DNA from: Cunninghamella blakesleeana
Taxonomy: Eukaryota; Mucoromycota; Mucoromycetes; Mucorales; Cunninghamellaceae
Reading direction: 5' to 3'
Assembly: GCA_017871115.1 (NCBI GenBank)
Contig: JAFCIZ010000001.1
Span: 5,741,501-5,805,500, forward strand
Length of the DNA: 64,000 nt
Shown here piece after piece: positions 36,439 through 49,441 of the stretch. Position 1 is the stretch's first letter. Each line of letters opens with the position of its first letter. The position numbers and the translations under genes were made by a program. The notes under the pieces were generated by a model, which did no database searches, had not been told where the DNA came from, and saw only the letters and a program-made list of their open reading frames with translations.

Positions 36439-38551
36439 GTATATATGTATATTGGTACGCATAAACATATATATATATATATATATACATACATACTTTT
36501 TATTATTATCTGTAGATATTTTATATACATATATTAAAAAATAAAATAAATTAACGCAATATTGATTTTTTTATTCCCTTTAAACTTATATTAAACTGCA
36601 TACGTATACGTTATTTGGCTTACGTGTTTTTTTTTTTTTTTTTTTTTTTTTAAATGGTGATGGGGAACAATATAACTTTAACTTTAGAAAAGAAAAAAAA
36701 AAAAGGACCAACCAAACTATATTATACGTGTATATTTCAACTTCCACAACTTTATAGTGTAGTACATTTTTTTATTTTATATATTTTAACCAATAAAGAA
36801 CAATACAAGTACTTTTCTTATCCAAGAAAACTTTATATAAATTGGAAATAAAATAGTAATAATTATAGATTGTTTGGGAAAAAAGAAAAGCCATTATAAT
36901 ATTTAAAAAATAATTTGCTCAGTCACTTTATTATTATTTTTATGGAACTACTATATTAAGAGTAAGGGTACCCTAGGGAATAGCTTTATAAAGAAAATTG
37001 TCAATCAAATGAAAAATATATAAAAAAACAGGTATTTGTTTGTTTATTTGTTTATCATTATCATCTTCTTAATTTTAATGAGAAAGTAAAAAAAGAATAG
37101 CATATAATAATATATTTTATATATGTATTACAGGGAATTAATAATTTAATTCTTGGTCAAAGCGTTCCTTGGAAAAAAAAAAGAAAAAAAACTTGTTTCC
37201 CCCCTTTTTTTTATGTGTAGTTGTATTTTTTCTTTTATTTATTATTAAAATAAAACGTAATAGGTTAAGACATTGATAATAATCATCACCAGCTTTTTTT
37301 TATTTTTATAAGCCATATTCTCCATAATGAACATAAATAAATAATAAATAAAAAGATTCTAATAATCTATATATATGATTTAAAATTAAAATTAAAAATT
37401 CATCTATAATAAAATTTATCATCATCATCATCATCATCATCAATAATCGTTCTTTTATTCAAATATGGTCATACAATTGATAGATGTTTTATTTATTTTT
37501 AAAATATTTTTTAGGTCATTGCATCATCATAAGAACTATCTATATAGGTGATCTGGGGATATAGGGTATATATATATGGTGGCACCGCTGATTGGTTGAG
37601 GTAACACCATCAAAAAGATCACCTGTTGCATTGATAAAAAAAAAAAACTTTGTATTATATATACATTAGATAAATTTTTTACTAGATAAAATTCTCTTGT
37701 GTGAGAAAAAAAAAAGATAAAAATTGAAAGAATCTTGTCAAAATTGAAGGCTGATCAAAGTCGATAAAAACTATTCTAGTTACTCGCATTCTATGTATAT
37801 CTATGTATTTAATAAGTAAGTTATCATTAATATATTAACCAATTACATGGTCATTGCATATAAATATAACCATTTTGTCAGTTGGGGGGAGAGGAAGGAA
37901 GGAGAAATGTAGAATTTTTTTTTGTTGTTGTTTTTTTTTATTTTATTTTATTTTAGTTAAACGGAAATGCATCCGAATGTGGATACAGTTACACCAAGTT
38001 CATACCAATAAGTCTGTGGGTAGTTTATGTTATTTATATGTAAGAAAAAAGCTCATAATTTCTTTTTCTCTCTCTCTTTTTCCTTTCTCACTTTATATAT
38101 TCATGTGAGTTTTATAAGGGGAAAAGTTAGAGAAAAAAAATAGAAAGGTTAAAAAAAAATGAAAGATGAAACAGTATTCAATATACTAACTATGGCTTTT
38201 CCGAAAGAATGATAAAAAAAAAAAAAAAAGAGATCACGGGCAACATTATTTTGAAGATTTATAGTTGTGCAAAATTAAAAGCCCGCGCGCGAAAGGACCT
38301 AAATTTTTTTTTATTTTTTGAGATCAGTTTTTTTTTTTTTTTTTTACTTTTCTTTTCCCTCTTCTTCACTTTTTTTTATATATATATATTTACCCTTATT
38401 CCCTTCCTTGTATTTTTTTTTCTTTCTTTTTGTGTATTATTTATAATTTATTTAACAATTAAAAAAACTTTTTGTTTTATTTTTTTGTTTTGTTCATTCT
38501 TGTATTTATAATTATTTTCATTATTTTAAAAAAAAGACTCATTAAAATATA
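36439..38551. other. intergenic region upstream of the kinesin
   Basis: About 2.1 kb without a recognised gene. Contains poly(T) near 36628-36652, (ATC)n near 37419-37442, an ATTGG box near 37591 and a GC-only island (CCCGCGCGCG) at about 38282-38291. Confidence 0.5.
38284..38294. promoter_or_regulatory. CGCGCGCGAAA, MBF/SBF- or E2F-like box
   Basis: CGCGCGCGAAA stands out in very AT-rich DNA about 260 nt before the kinesin ATG. It contains CGCGAAA (fungal SCB/MCB-type core), and its reverse complement TTTCGCGC fits the E2F consensus. G1/S control of a mitotic motor is plausible; inferred from sequence only. Confidence 0.4.
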
Positions 38552-39298
38552 ATGTCAACTACAGCAGTTAGGTATGACAGGAACAAAAAAAAAAATGGAT
38601 AAAAATGGATAAAAGAACGAATAAAAAAAATTTATTGGATATTAAAAAAAAATGTTGTCGTTATTATATACAATATATAGAGTTGCACTTAGAGTTCGTC
38701 CTCTTACACAAAAGGAACAGTTTTCAAATTGTACTGAATGTATCACGTTTATAGAACAACAACCACAAATATTGATTGGAAAAGATCACACGTTTACATA
38801 TGATTATGTTTTTGATCCTCAGGCACCACAACAAAGTATATATGAAACAGCTGTTACTCCTCTTGTTGAAAAATATGTTGATGGGTAAAATCTCTTTTAA
38901 ATAATTCAATTCAACTATTAATAATAATAATGTACATAGATAATAGAACAACTTTAATAATTTTTATTTTATTTTATTTCTTTTATTATATATATATATA
39001 TATATATATAGTTTTAACGCAACTATTCTTGCTTATGGGTATGTTTAGTATATATAGAAATAAATAAATAATAATAATAAAAACAAAAACAAAAAAGTTG
39101 TGTATAATCTTATTCACTCATTCAACCCCTTATTTTTTTTAATCATCTATCTATTTTGTATATGCATTATATATATAAATATATATATATATATATAGAC
39201 AAACTGGTTCAGGGAAAACTTTTAGGTATAGATATACACTATTTATTTATTTATGAATTTAAGAAAAAAAGAAGGTTAAAATTATAATTAATTGTTTA

Positions 39299-39334
<36 letters not shown>

Positions 39335-40055
39335 TATTTGTTTTTATATTTTTATTAGTATGGGTACAGCATTAGATGGAAATATACATACAGAACAAAA
39401 AGGTACTGCAATCATCATCAAGTTCTTTTAAATTAATATAAAATAAAATAATCGACATTTTAGTGAATTTTAATCTGATTATTGACAAAAAAAATTCTCA
39501 TTTTTATTTACTTATTTAAAATTTGAATAGGTATTGTTCCACGTTTTATCGCTGATTTGTTTGAAAAATTAAATGCAAAACATCATGGATCTGAGGAAGG
39601 TTATCAAGTATACGTCTCCTTTCTTGAATTATATAATGAAGAATTAATTGATTTATTAAATATGCAAGATAACCGAAGGCGTAACAATACAGGCAGTGGT
39701 AATGGCAATTGTGATATATCTATTCGTGAAGATATCCAAGGCAATATTTATTGGTCTGGTGTTCGTGAAGAAAAATGTTTAAATCCTGATGATCTATTAA
39801 CTTTACTGGCTCGTGGTTCGTTATGTCGTACTACTGGTTCTACTGATATGAATGCTGTCTCTTCTCGTTCTCATGCTATTTTTTCGGTCATTTTAAAACA
39901 ACAAGTCATAGAAGATGTTATAGATAATAATAATGATGATGATCAAAAAGTACCAACAAATAATAATAATAATAGTAATAAAAGAACAATTGTTAGTAAA
40001 TTTCATTTTGTTGATCTTGCTGGTTCTGAACGTGTAAGTTTTTGTTTATTAATTA

Positions 40056-40089
<34 letters not shown>

Positions 40090-41930
40090 ACAAATATCTC
40101 TATATTTATCTACTTGAAACTAATCCTTATTTTTTTTTTTATCATTTATAGTTGAAACGAACAAATGCTCAAGGGGATCGTGCACGTGAAGGTATAGCTA
40201 TTAATTCCGGTTTATTAGCTCTTGGAAATGTAATTAGTGCTCTTGGTGATGAATCTCGTAAATCAGCCCATGTACCTTACCGTGATTCTAAGCTAACAAG
40301 ATTATTACAAGATTCACTTGGTGGTAATTCTCAAACATTAATGATGGCCTGTGTCTCACCTTCTGATTCCAATTTCCCAGAAACTCTCAGTACTTTAAAA
40401 TATGCTAATCGTGCAAGAAATATTAAAAATAAAGTGTCCATTAATCAAGAATTCGCAGGCTCTTCTGTTGAAGTTAATCAATTACGATCTCAAATTGCAA
40501 GATTAAAAATGGAATTGAATATATTGAAAAGTTCAGCACCTGGTAGTAGTATAACTTCTGGTACTGTTTCTGCAAATGATATGGCTGCTACACGTGCATT
40601 ACGTGAAGAAATCAACAGATTACGTGATCGCATCCAACATGTCTCTGATGAATTACGTGAAACTGCTACTGAACGGGACGCCTTATTAGTGGAGAGGGAT
40701 CTTAGTCAATGGTCTTCTAACGATTGGCCTAAATTATTTGAACAGCTTGAGCATTTAAGTCAACCTTCTTCTACTTCTCCTAATTTACCACCATCTCCTA
40801 TATCAATTGAAAATAACGATGATAATAATAATAATAGTAGCAATTACGAAAACCAACAAACCAATGGTGCTATACAATTAATTTCAAAATATCAACGTAC
40901 TATTCAACAACTTCGTGATGAATTAGCTGATACACAAGATAGATTGGCCTTTTTTGAATCTACACAAACACCTATGATGCAAGCGCTTGCTATGGCATCT
41001 TCTTTAACTCCTTCCGCTTCTTTATTTTCTTCAAACAATGTCAACGCCAATCATCAACAATTTATTCCTCAAAAACAATCTTCTTATAAAAATAAACGTA
41101 GTGGTGGTAGTGGTGCATCAAAACGTCGTGTTGTTCGCCACAGTGGAAGTGCTTCTAATCGTCATCGTCGTTCAAAAGTACCTTTCCAAGCAGGTCGCCG
41201 ATCTCCTTTAAATGCTACCAAATTCCGTTCTTCTCGTCAACAAAAAAATCAACAGCATCAACAACAGCAACAAGAAAGTTCTTTATTTTTACGTCCTCAA
41301 CAACCTACTACTTTACAAGATGATCATGATGATCATGACGAAATTGAACAGTGGTTAAAAGAAACTGTTGGCCCTTTTAATAACAATTCTACTTCTGACC
41401 TTCGTACCGAAGTTCGTGATTCTATTGAAAAAGCTAAATCTGAAATTGAAAAAGGCCTTAAAGTTTTAGAAAACATCAAGGTAAATATATAAATATATAA
41501 TTTTTTTTTTTTTTTTGATTGAGCTAACTTTAATTTTTTCTAAAAAAATTCAACTTTTCTTATTCCCTTCCACTCTTCTTTTTTTCCATTATTTTTTTAT
41601 TATAAAAAATCATAGACGCGAGATGAAGCTCCTCAATTTGATTGTGATATCCTTAACGATGATGAACTATTTGAAAGATTACAATCTGACGAAAGTAATA
41701 TAATTTTGGGTGACCTTGACCAAGAATTAAATGAAGGAATGGTAAGCTGATAGCAAATATTATAATAATGAAATATATAATTACAATACCAATAACATTC
41801 TTAACACTATTACTAACATTTAATTATTTTATTTTTATTATCCTTTTGTTATCTTATTCTCTTTATTTTATTCTTTATGTTTTATTGTCTTTTTCTTTGT
41901 TTTCATTATTGCTATTTTTTTTTTTTTTAA

Positions 41931-41988
<58 letters not shown>

Positions 41989-44900
41989 TATATAGTGGAA
42001 TGATCTTGCTTCAGGCTCTCAATTAACAAACTCTTCAAATGAAGATGACTTTAACTCACCTAATCATCGTCACAGTCGCATGTCTTCTGTTGAAACCACC
42101 ATGACTTCAGAAAGCAGTATAAATGAAAATGAAATGGATAATCTTAAACAAAGTAACCCACATTTGGCACGTATGGTAGAACAAATTCAAGCTGATATTC
42201 ATGTCAAAGAAGAATTAGTCACACAATTAGAAAAAAGTGAGAATGAATATATTCAACTACGTAAACAATTTGAATCTAAGCTTTATAAATTAAGAGAAGA
42301 AATTCTTACACTTAAAAAACAACGTGATGAATCTCAAGCTATTATCCAACAACAAGTTTTGCAACAACGAAGATCTAGTTATGGTATGATTCAAAATACA
42401 AACACCAATAGTCAACGTGAAAACCAGCAACTCCATGAAGTTCGCCATGCTTATGAAATTAAAATGAAAAACCTTTTAGCTCAATTATCCGATCTTCGTC
42501 GTAAATATTCTCATACTTCAAGTGCTATTCAATCATCAAGAAATCAAAACGAAAGTATGTTACGTGCTCTTCGTGTTAATGTGGAAAGCTTAAAGGTGGA
42601 AAAGAAACGTATGGTGAAACGTATGAAAGAAGATGCAGAACGAGTAAAAGAACAAATGATGGCTCATGAAAGAGAAATTCAGCAATTACGTAGAAAGCAA
42701 ACTCGTCACATGGAAAACAAATACCGTTTAGAACGTGAATCCAAACAATTACAACGTCAATTAGAAAAGAAAACTAATGAATCTAAAGTCACCAATGAAC
42801 GTTTGAAACAGCTTGTCCATATTCTCAAAAAAGCTGTCTGTGAAGGGGGTGTTCTTGATGAAAAATTAATTTCTAAATGCTCAAGCTTCATCAATTTGGG
42901 CCATTTAACTATTTTATCAACCTCTTCTACCACTCAACAACGACGTAGCAATGCTAATAGTAAAAAGAAAGTCAATAAAATCCCTATTGAAATCCGTGTA
43001 TCCAAAAAGAAACACCTTTTAGATCAAGCTCTTCTTCAATTTATCCAAGGCAAACAAGCTATTTTAGAAATGAAACAGTTAATGACAAAACGGGATATCC
43101 TTACAAGAGAAAAATCTGATATTTTATCTGAACGTGAAGATCTTCTCCAAAGTAATGATGAAGCTACTGAAACTTTGGATAATGCTGTAAGACAATGTAT
43201 GGATGAACGTTTGGAAACAATTGAAGCCGAAATCTCTTATATCAATGCTCGTATATATGGTCTTCAAAACGATGCTGCTCACGGATTACTTCATGAAGAT
43301 GAAGAAGTAGCTGAAGTTGTCGAAGAAGATGAAGAAGATGAAGAAGTCATGGCATCAATGGAAGTTCAATCTGTTACAAGTAGTGTTGCTAATAGAATTG
43401 AAAAGCGTGTTACGTTTGCTGATGAAGTTATGGGCTATGGAAAATCCACAACAACAAATAATCATCAACAACAATCTAATAAAGCATCATTGCCATCTTC
43501 ATCACTTCGTCCATCAAGTGCTTTGGACCAATCTAATAGTGAATGGCAAGATATTGATGCTTTGGAAGAAAAGTATTCTTTACCTCCTGGCAGTGATCCC
43601 GATGCAGCTCATGATATGGCAATGAAACTTTTACATTCCTTCACTAATGAAGAATCACAAAAAATCATGGAATCCCTTATTGATGATATTGTAGCATTAC
43701 AAATGAACGAATACCATCGTCAAGCTACAGTAAGACAATTAGAAAAAACTGTTCAAGATTTACGCTGTACCCTCTTTGTTATGAAAAAGGCAGCTATTTC
43801 CACTACTATTGAAAATGAAAAAAAGATTCGTAAATTGGAACATTCTAAACGTCGTCTCTCTGTATCTAGCTTTGGCGAAGCTTCTTCTACTTCCTCTTCT
43901 GTCATTTTACCTCCAAGACGTATTAGTATTACTGATACAATGAATAATCATATTAATAATGATGATGAAGATTCAGCCATTGATTTAAGAGTGGAAGAAC
44001 AATATCAACATACAGGAACTATCTTTGATAAAATTTATAATGATGGTATTCGTGGAGCAATTATGTCACCAACTTGGAATGAATATCATAACCGAGATGG
44101 TAGTAGCAATAATAGCAACAATAATCATATGGATATGATGGATAATAATAGTAATCCTGAATTAACTATGATCAGTCCCATATTAAAACCTACCACAGCC
44201 AATACGAACACCACTACAACAACAACACCATCCGCACCTTCTTCATTAAATGACGCACCAATTAATTTAAATCCTAATACTACAGCTGGGCCCATGAGAC
44301 CATCCGTATCACCATTAGTTAGACGCCGTGATTCCATGTCATCACCCGAACAATTTTTACAGCAAATGCTTCAAAATAATATGACCAAAGATATGAATAC
44401 AACTAACAATCACCCACGTCTACCTTTAGAATTCACCAAATATCATACAGATAGAGAATCATCTACTTCATCAATTAATAGTCGACATTTACGTAGATCT
44501 TCTTTACAATCTGATACCTTATCTTGGTCTTCACATGGATCAATGCAACATCATCTTCATTCGCAGCCTACATTGCAACAACAACAACAACAGCTACCAT
44601 TACAACAACAGCAACAACCATTGCCAGCTTTTGCTAATAGAAGAAGAGCTCATTCATTACAAATGAATCAACCTCCTACTAAAACCGGTCGTCGCCGATC
44701 ATTATTGCGTGAACTTACTTTAGGTGGGAATATTCGTGAAATGAATGAATGTTCACAACCATCACCATTACAACAACAATTCCAATTTTCTACAACTCCT
44801 GATGAAGAAATGAATCAACAGCCATCTTATAGTAACAATAATGCAGCTATGAAATCAATGAATTATCAGCAACAAAGACCTGCTTCTGCTTTTGCTATAG

Positions 44901-45127
44901 CGCCTAAAAATAAATATCATTCATCACATCCTAGTTTAGATATTTTAACAAGACAACAACAACAAAGATCGGAAACGCCCAATGGTGGAAGCATTTTTGA
45001 TAGATTAGCATCTACCCACACAACTGCTTCTCAGGCCAAGAGATCACCTTCCTCTTTAGGATATCGTTATTCGTCTGGTAGTTTTGAAGATATTCAACGA
45101 CGTTGGGAAATTGAACAATCTGTATAA
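38552..45127 (+). CDS. kinesin-4 (KIF4/KIF21-like) motor protein
   Basis: Nine exons: 38552-38571, 38681-38884, 39012-39038, 39199-39225, 39359-39402, 39531-40033, 40152-41480, 41616-41741, 41996-45127, giving 1,803 residues. The N-terminal motor has [28 protein letters not shown] (P-loop 84-91), SSRSH (about 218-222, switch I) and DLAGSE (about 269-274, switch II). [14 protein letters not shown] and [18 protein letters not shown] complete it; this pattern is nearest kinesin-4. A neck and long coiled coils follow ([36 protein letters not shown] to [12 protein letters not shown]), then disordered Ser/Gln/Asn-rich sequence. Kinesin-4 motors are slow plus-end motors acting on spindle midzone or cortical microtubules and on chromosomes. 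No zinc-binding Cys-rich tail of KIF4A was seen. Exons 3 and 4 are 27 nt each. Confidence 0.92.
41933..41989. repeat. intronic (TAA)n microsatellite
   Basis: About 18 ATA/TAA units inside the last kinesin intron, ending a few bases before the 3' splice site at 41995. It occupies the place where a pyrimidine tract is usual. Confidence 0.9.
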
Positions 45128-45327
45128 TATATATATATATATTTATGTATATATAATTATATACGTATATAACAATTAAAATAAATAAATAAATAAATAG
45201 TATTATATATAATTCTTTCTACTTGTAAGTTTTTTTTTTTTTTTCTTTTTTCTTTTTTCTATTATATACAATAAAACAAAGCATAATTCATCCATCTGGT
45301 TGTTTCATTTCTTGTTTAGGAAAAGTT

Positions 45328-45379
<52 letters not shown>

Positions 45380-46837
45380 AAAGATAGTTTGACTGACTTT
45401 AAACACTCATGAAGTAAGTATAGCTTCTAAATGGTAAACGAAACTTTGCACCAATTATATGAAAATGAGTCGTTTGAGATGTTTTGTTCAGGGATTGGAA
45501 TTAAGGTTCCTATTTTTTTTTTTTTTTTTTTTTTTGATTTTGGAAAAAACTATTGTATTATAGTCGTATACATATATAATCTTAATAGGACTTGGAATAG
45601 TAATATTAATGAAAATGATAATAATGAAAATAATCGTTAAAATATATAAATAAATAAATATAACATTCTCTTTATTCTTAATAAATAAAAAACTGTCTTT
45701 ATATGCCATTTAAATAATATAATATAATACTTGGAAAGAGGATAAAAATAAAATAAAATCAGGGTCATTAGTAATAAAATAAATTCCTATTGTTTCAATC
45801 ATAAATTAAAAAAAAAAAAGGACTGCCATAAGCTAAAAGAGCTCGTCCTTTTTTTTATATATATGAGATTAACTAAAACCATGTATTTTTTTTTATTATG
45901 ATGGTTAGTATATATATATATATATATATATAAATATATATATTGGTTGGTACCTTTGTGAAAAAAAAAAAAAAAAAAAAAAATATTGGACCGGTTATAC
46001 TTTTAAATGATGCAAGTAAGGCCTACAAACTGAAAAAGGAAAAAAAGGAAAAAAGGACTTTTGACATATTCATTTGCATGGTTATCCAATGTGGAAAAAA
46101 AAATCCAACCTGAAAAACACATTTCTCAAATAGATTTCTTTGAACCTTTTTTTTATATAATTTTAATGCCAAAAAGGCACACACGTGCAGCACAGACTTC
46201 TCATGGGAAGAACAATTGAAATCCCGGATGATCTGCTTACCTTTTTTTTTTTATTACCCTTTCATTTTTTTTATTTAAAAAGACCCTTTTATTATTGTTT
46301 TTTTTTTTTTTCTCTTTTTTTCTTTCTTTCTTTAATAGTATTTTAATTCATTTTAATTCAATAAATAATCAAATTAATATGATATTAGTGATTTTAAAAA
46401 ATAAAAATAAAACTAAAAAGCTGAGTGATATAAAAATAAAATGAATTTTTTTTAACATTGTCTCAAAACTGGGATTTAAAAAAAATAATTTGTGTCAGTT
46501 GTAGAGGGGATTTTTGCCCTGATGTCTCTCGGTTTTTTATTTTAATGAAGAACAAAAACATAATGAATAAAAAAGACATAAACACCTTTATTTATTCATT
46601 TCTTTTTTCTTCATTTTATATTTTTTATATTTCCTCCTAGAATCTTTTCTTTTTTTGCTTATAATATTATATATTTTCCCCTCTTTTTTTGTTATTATAT
46701 ATCTTTACATTTTTTTTTTTAATTCTTTACAGTATATTACATTATCAATTTTATTTTCTTTTTCTTTTTTATTAAAAAAAAAAAAAAAACCTTAATCACT
46801 TTATTCTTATTACTAAACAATTATTAATAATATAATC
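45128..46837. other. intergenic region upstream of the C2H2 gene
   Basis: No gene recognised. Holds an (AT)n microsatellite (45330-45373), poly(T) near 45515-45535, poly(A) near 45961-45982, a TGCCAAAAAGGCA inverted repeat and CACGTG E-box (46168-46187), and AGGGG/CCCCT (STRE-like) at about 46505 and 46677. The open frame at 46458 has a random look. Confidence 0.5.
45330..45373. repeat. (AT)n microsatellite
   Basis: About 21 AT units downstream of the kinesin stop codon. Confidence 0.95.
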
Positions 46838-48246
46838 ATGCCACCTAGAAGAAAATCAACTGGTAAAAGATCTGAACCCAAACTATTTCGATGTACATAT
46901 AACAATACTTGCAATATGGTGTTTACAAGATCAGAGCATTTAGCTCGCCATGAACGTAAACACACTGGTGAAGTAAGTACTAAATAATAGAATTAAAAAA
47001 AAAAAAAATCCATCCTTTTTATTTTTTTATTTTTTATATTTTTTATACGATTATTATTAATAATCTAATTTAACATATGTATATTTTTTATTTTTTATAG
47101 AAACCATTCCAATGTATTGTACCAGGTTGTGAAAGAATGTTTTCTAGATTTGATAATATGATGCAGCACACACAAACCCATAATCGCAATAAAAGAAAGC
47201 CAGCCATGAAAACTAGTCGCCGTCGTAATTCTGTACCAAGTATGAATAATATTAAAAGAGAGCCTACTATTGTTTTAAATGAAGAATCGAAAAAAATGAA
47301 ATCACATAATCATCATCCCAGCCTCCCTCCTAACATGACTTTTATAACGCAATCATCATTACCCCCTCCTCCATCCCCAACATCTTCATCCACAAAAATT
47401 CATTTAAAATCATCTCCTCCTCCACCTATTATTACCAACAACCATATGATCGAAAGTCGCACCTTACCACCACCAACTCGAAGAGCTTCTTTTAGCCATT
47501 TTTCTCCCTACTATTTACCTCTCAACTTATCTTCCTCCACACCTACAAATACAGCCAAATCACCTACTTCTACTACCCATTTATTACCAGATTCCTTTGA
47601 TGATTATAAAAAATTATCTTCTAATTATTTTTATTCCTCTTCTACTTTTCCAAATATGAATTTATCATCTCCTACTGATACTTTTGATTATCAAAAACAA
47701 TCTTTTCTTTATCGCCGTGGCTCCTTGTCGACTGTTTCTTCTTCGAACTCGACCATATCTTCTTCTAACGATTCACAACCTTCTTTTGATGTGCCAGTTC
47801 CTCTTTCGTCCTCTTCTACTTCGTCCACTTCATCCTCTTCATCATCCTTTAATTATGGCCGTCGCCGATTATCTGCTGCTGATTTACAAGCTCCTATTCA
47901 AAGTCTTCAAGAACGCTATGCTGATCGTCACCATCCTATGTATAATGGTAATTCACCCACCACAACAGAATTTAATATATCGAATCCTTCCCTTTCATCT
48001 CATCCTCACGACTCCATTCATCCATTACAAAATAATACATCGCTTGCCAATAGTAAAGATACTGTAGACATTTCAACAGACGAATACGAAGCTTTACAAG
48101 GTTTTAGCAAGTTTTCTTCCCAACGATTACCGGAAGAAAAAATAACTAACATCCAATCACCTAATATGTCTGCACAAGTTCACGCTTTTCGTCAAAAGCT
48201 ATTACCCATTCAAGAATCATTCCAGCGCCCTGTTAGAAATACATAA
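46838..48246 (+). CDS. C2H2 zinc-finger transcription factor, two fingers
   Basis: Exons 46838-46972 and 47101-48246 give 426 residues. Two adjacent C2H2 fingers lie near the N-terminus: [18 protein letters not shown] then [16 protein letters not shown], and [18 protein letters not shown] then TQTH. The first helix RSEHLARH and second RFDNMMQH follow the Msn2/4, Rgm1 and Com2 group of fungal factors that bind AGGGG stress elements. The intron falls in the linker between the fingers (TGE/KPF). The tail is Ser/Pro-rich and disordered, with one [12 protein letters not shown] and a conserved-looking [16 protein letters not shown] segment. Possible STRE-like sites in its own upstream region would allow self-regulation. 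Targets are not visible. Confidence 0.9.
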
Positions 48247-49441
48247 TAATAATAATAATAATAATATATATATTTATATATATTTATTTATTTATATATA
48301 TATGTATATATATAGTGTTTAGTCGTACGTATAAATATACTATTTTTTTTTCTCACTCGTATATAACTTTTTTATTTTTATTTCTTTTTTTTTCCATTTT
48401 TTAAAAAAAAACATATTGTTTATATTTTATCATTTATTTGAACAGTACCCTTACCATTTGTATATATGTTTATGTTTATTAATCTTTTTATTATTATTAT
48501 GAATAAATTAAAGAATCGATATTTATTATATAAAAAAATTGAGAGCGAAAAAGGTGGTTTTTTAGTTTTAATCTTTTTTAATTTTGTATTAATCTCAATG
48601 GTTATATTTAGTAATTAGACAGGTACATCTCATTTTCTCTACATATATATATATATATTACTAGCTTATGACTGAAAATTGATCAACACAAGGAATAATA
48701 CTATTGACCTTTTAGAATTTCGATTGATACATAACATATGGAAGCAAATGAATATTTAACTTGAATATGAAACTTAACATACATATCAAGTAAGGCTATA
48801 CTAGTTTTGTTAAAAACCCAAATCGATTGATCAGTTTTTATGAAAAATGAATGAATATTTAACTTCAATATAGTTGACTAAATCAATCATTTGATATTTA
48901 GATCATTTATGAAAATTAGTTCAATATACAAGAAATGATTAAATTGGTAGTCTATTAAAATTTCGACTCAATTATTCTATTACCTGTCAAGATAAAGAAA
49001 TATTTAGCTTGAATATGGATATTTTAAGTGATACACATAAAGGGTAGAAATTTTTTTTTAAAAAGGAAATGTATGTAAAAAGTAAATCATTTTATTTATA
49101 TACATATTTATATATAAGCATGAAATAATTATATGTATTAATCGAATAAACATATGAATATAGATAGATATAAGTGATTAATTTTTTTTTTTTTGTCCAG
49201 CTAATATATTATCAAATTAGTTTACCTATATTTAGGCATTAGAATATGTGATGATGGTATTAAACAAGCTTTACGGCTATACGGCCAATATTGTTTCCCT
49301 AATGATATTATTTTTTCCGGTTATACACAGCGGATTTCAAATTTTTTTTTTTATCAATTTTTTATTTCGGCACTCCACTTTTCTTTTCTTCTTCTTTTTT
49401 TCTACATATTAATAAAATAAAGATATATTAAAAAAATAAGA
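48247..49441. other. intergenic region with degenerate repeats
   Basis: No gene recognised. Between about 48660 and 49040 a diverged unit is repeated; the rest is (AT)n and poly(T). A GC-richer patch at 49268-49290 may belong to the promoter of the Kei1-like gene. Confidence 0.5.
48660..49040 (+). repeat. diverged repeat with GAATATTTAACTTGAATATG core
   Basis: The core is at 48750-48769, 48853-48872 (one change in the second half) and 48997-49018. Copies one and three also share AATTTCGA 40 nt upstream and TTATGA(CTG)AAAATT further out, so the repeated unit is about 110 nt. The copies have diverged by point changes and indels. Confidence 0.5.

Noticed and set aside
37419..37442. (ATC)n tract considered as CRISPR-like or coding repeat
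   Set aside because: Plain microsatellite of eight units; no spacers and no frame.
43317..43625. 102-codon plus-strand frame
   Set aside because: Shifted frame inside the kinesin coiled-coil exon.
46458..46640. Plus-strand 60-codon frame
   Set aside because: Random composition, ends in Phe/Ser/Tyr low complexity, and lies in the promoter of the C2H2 gene.
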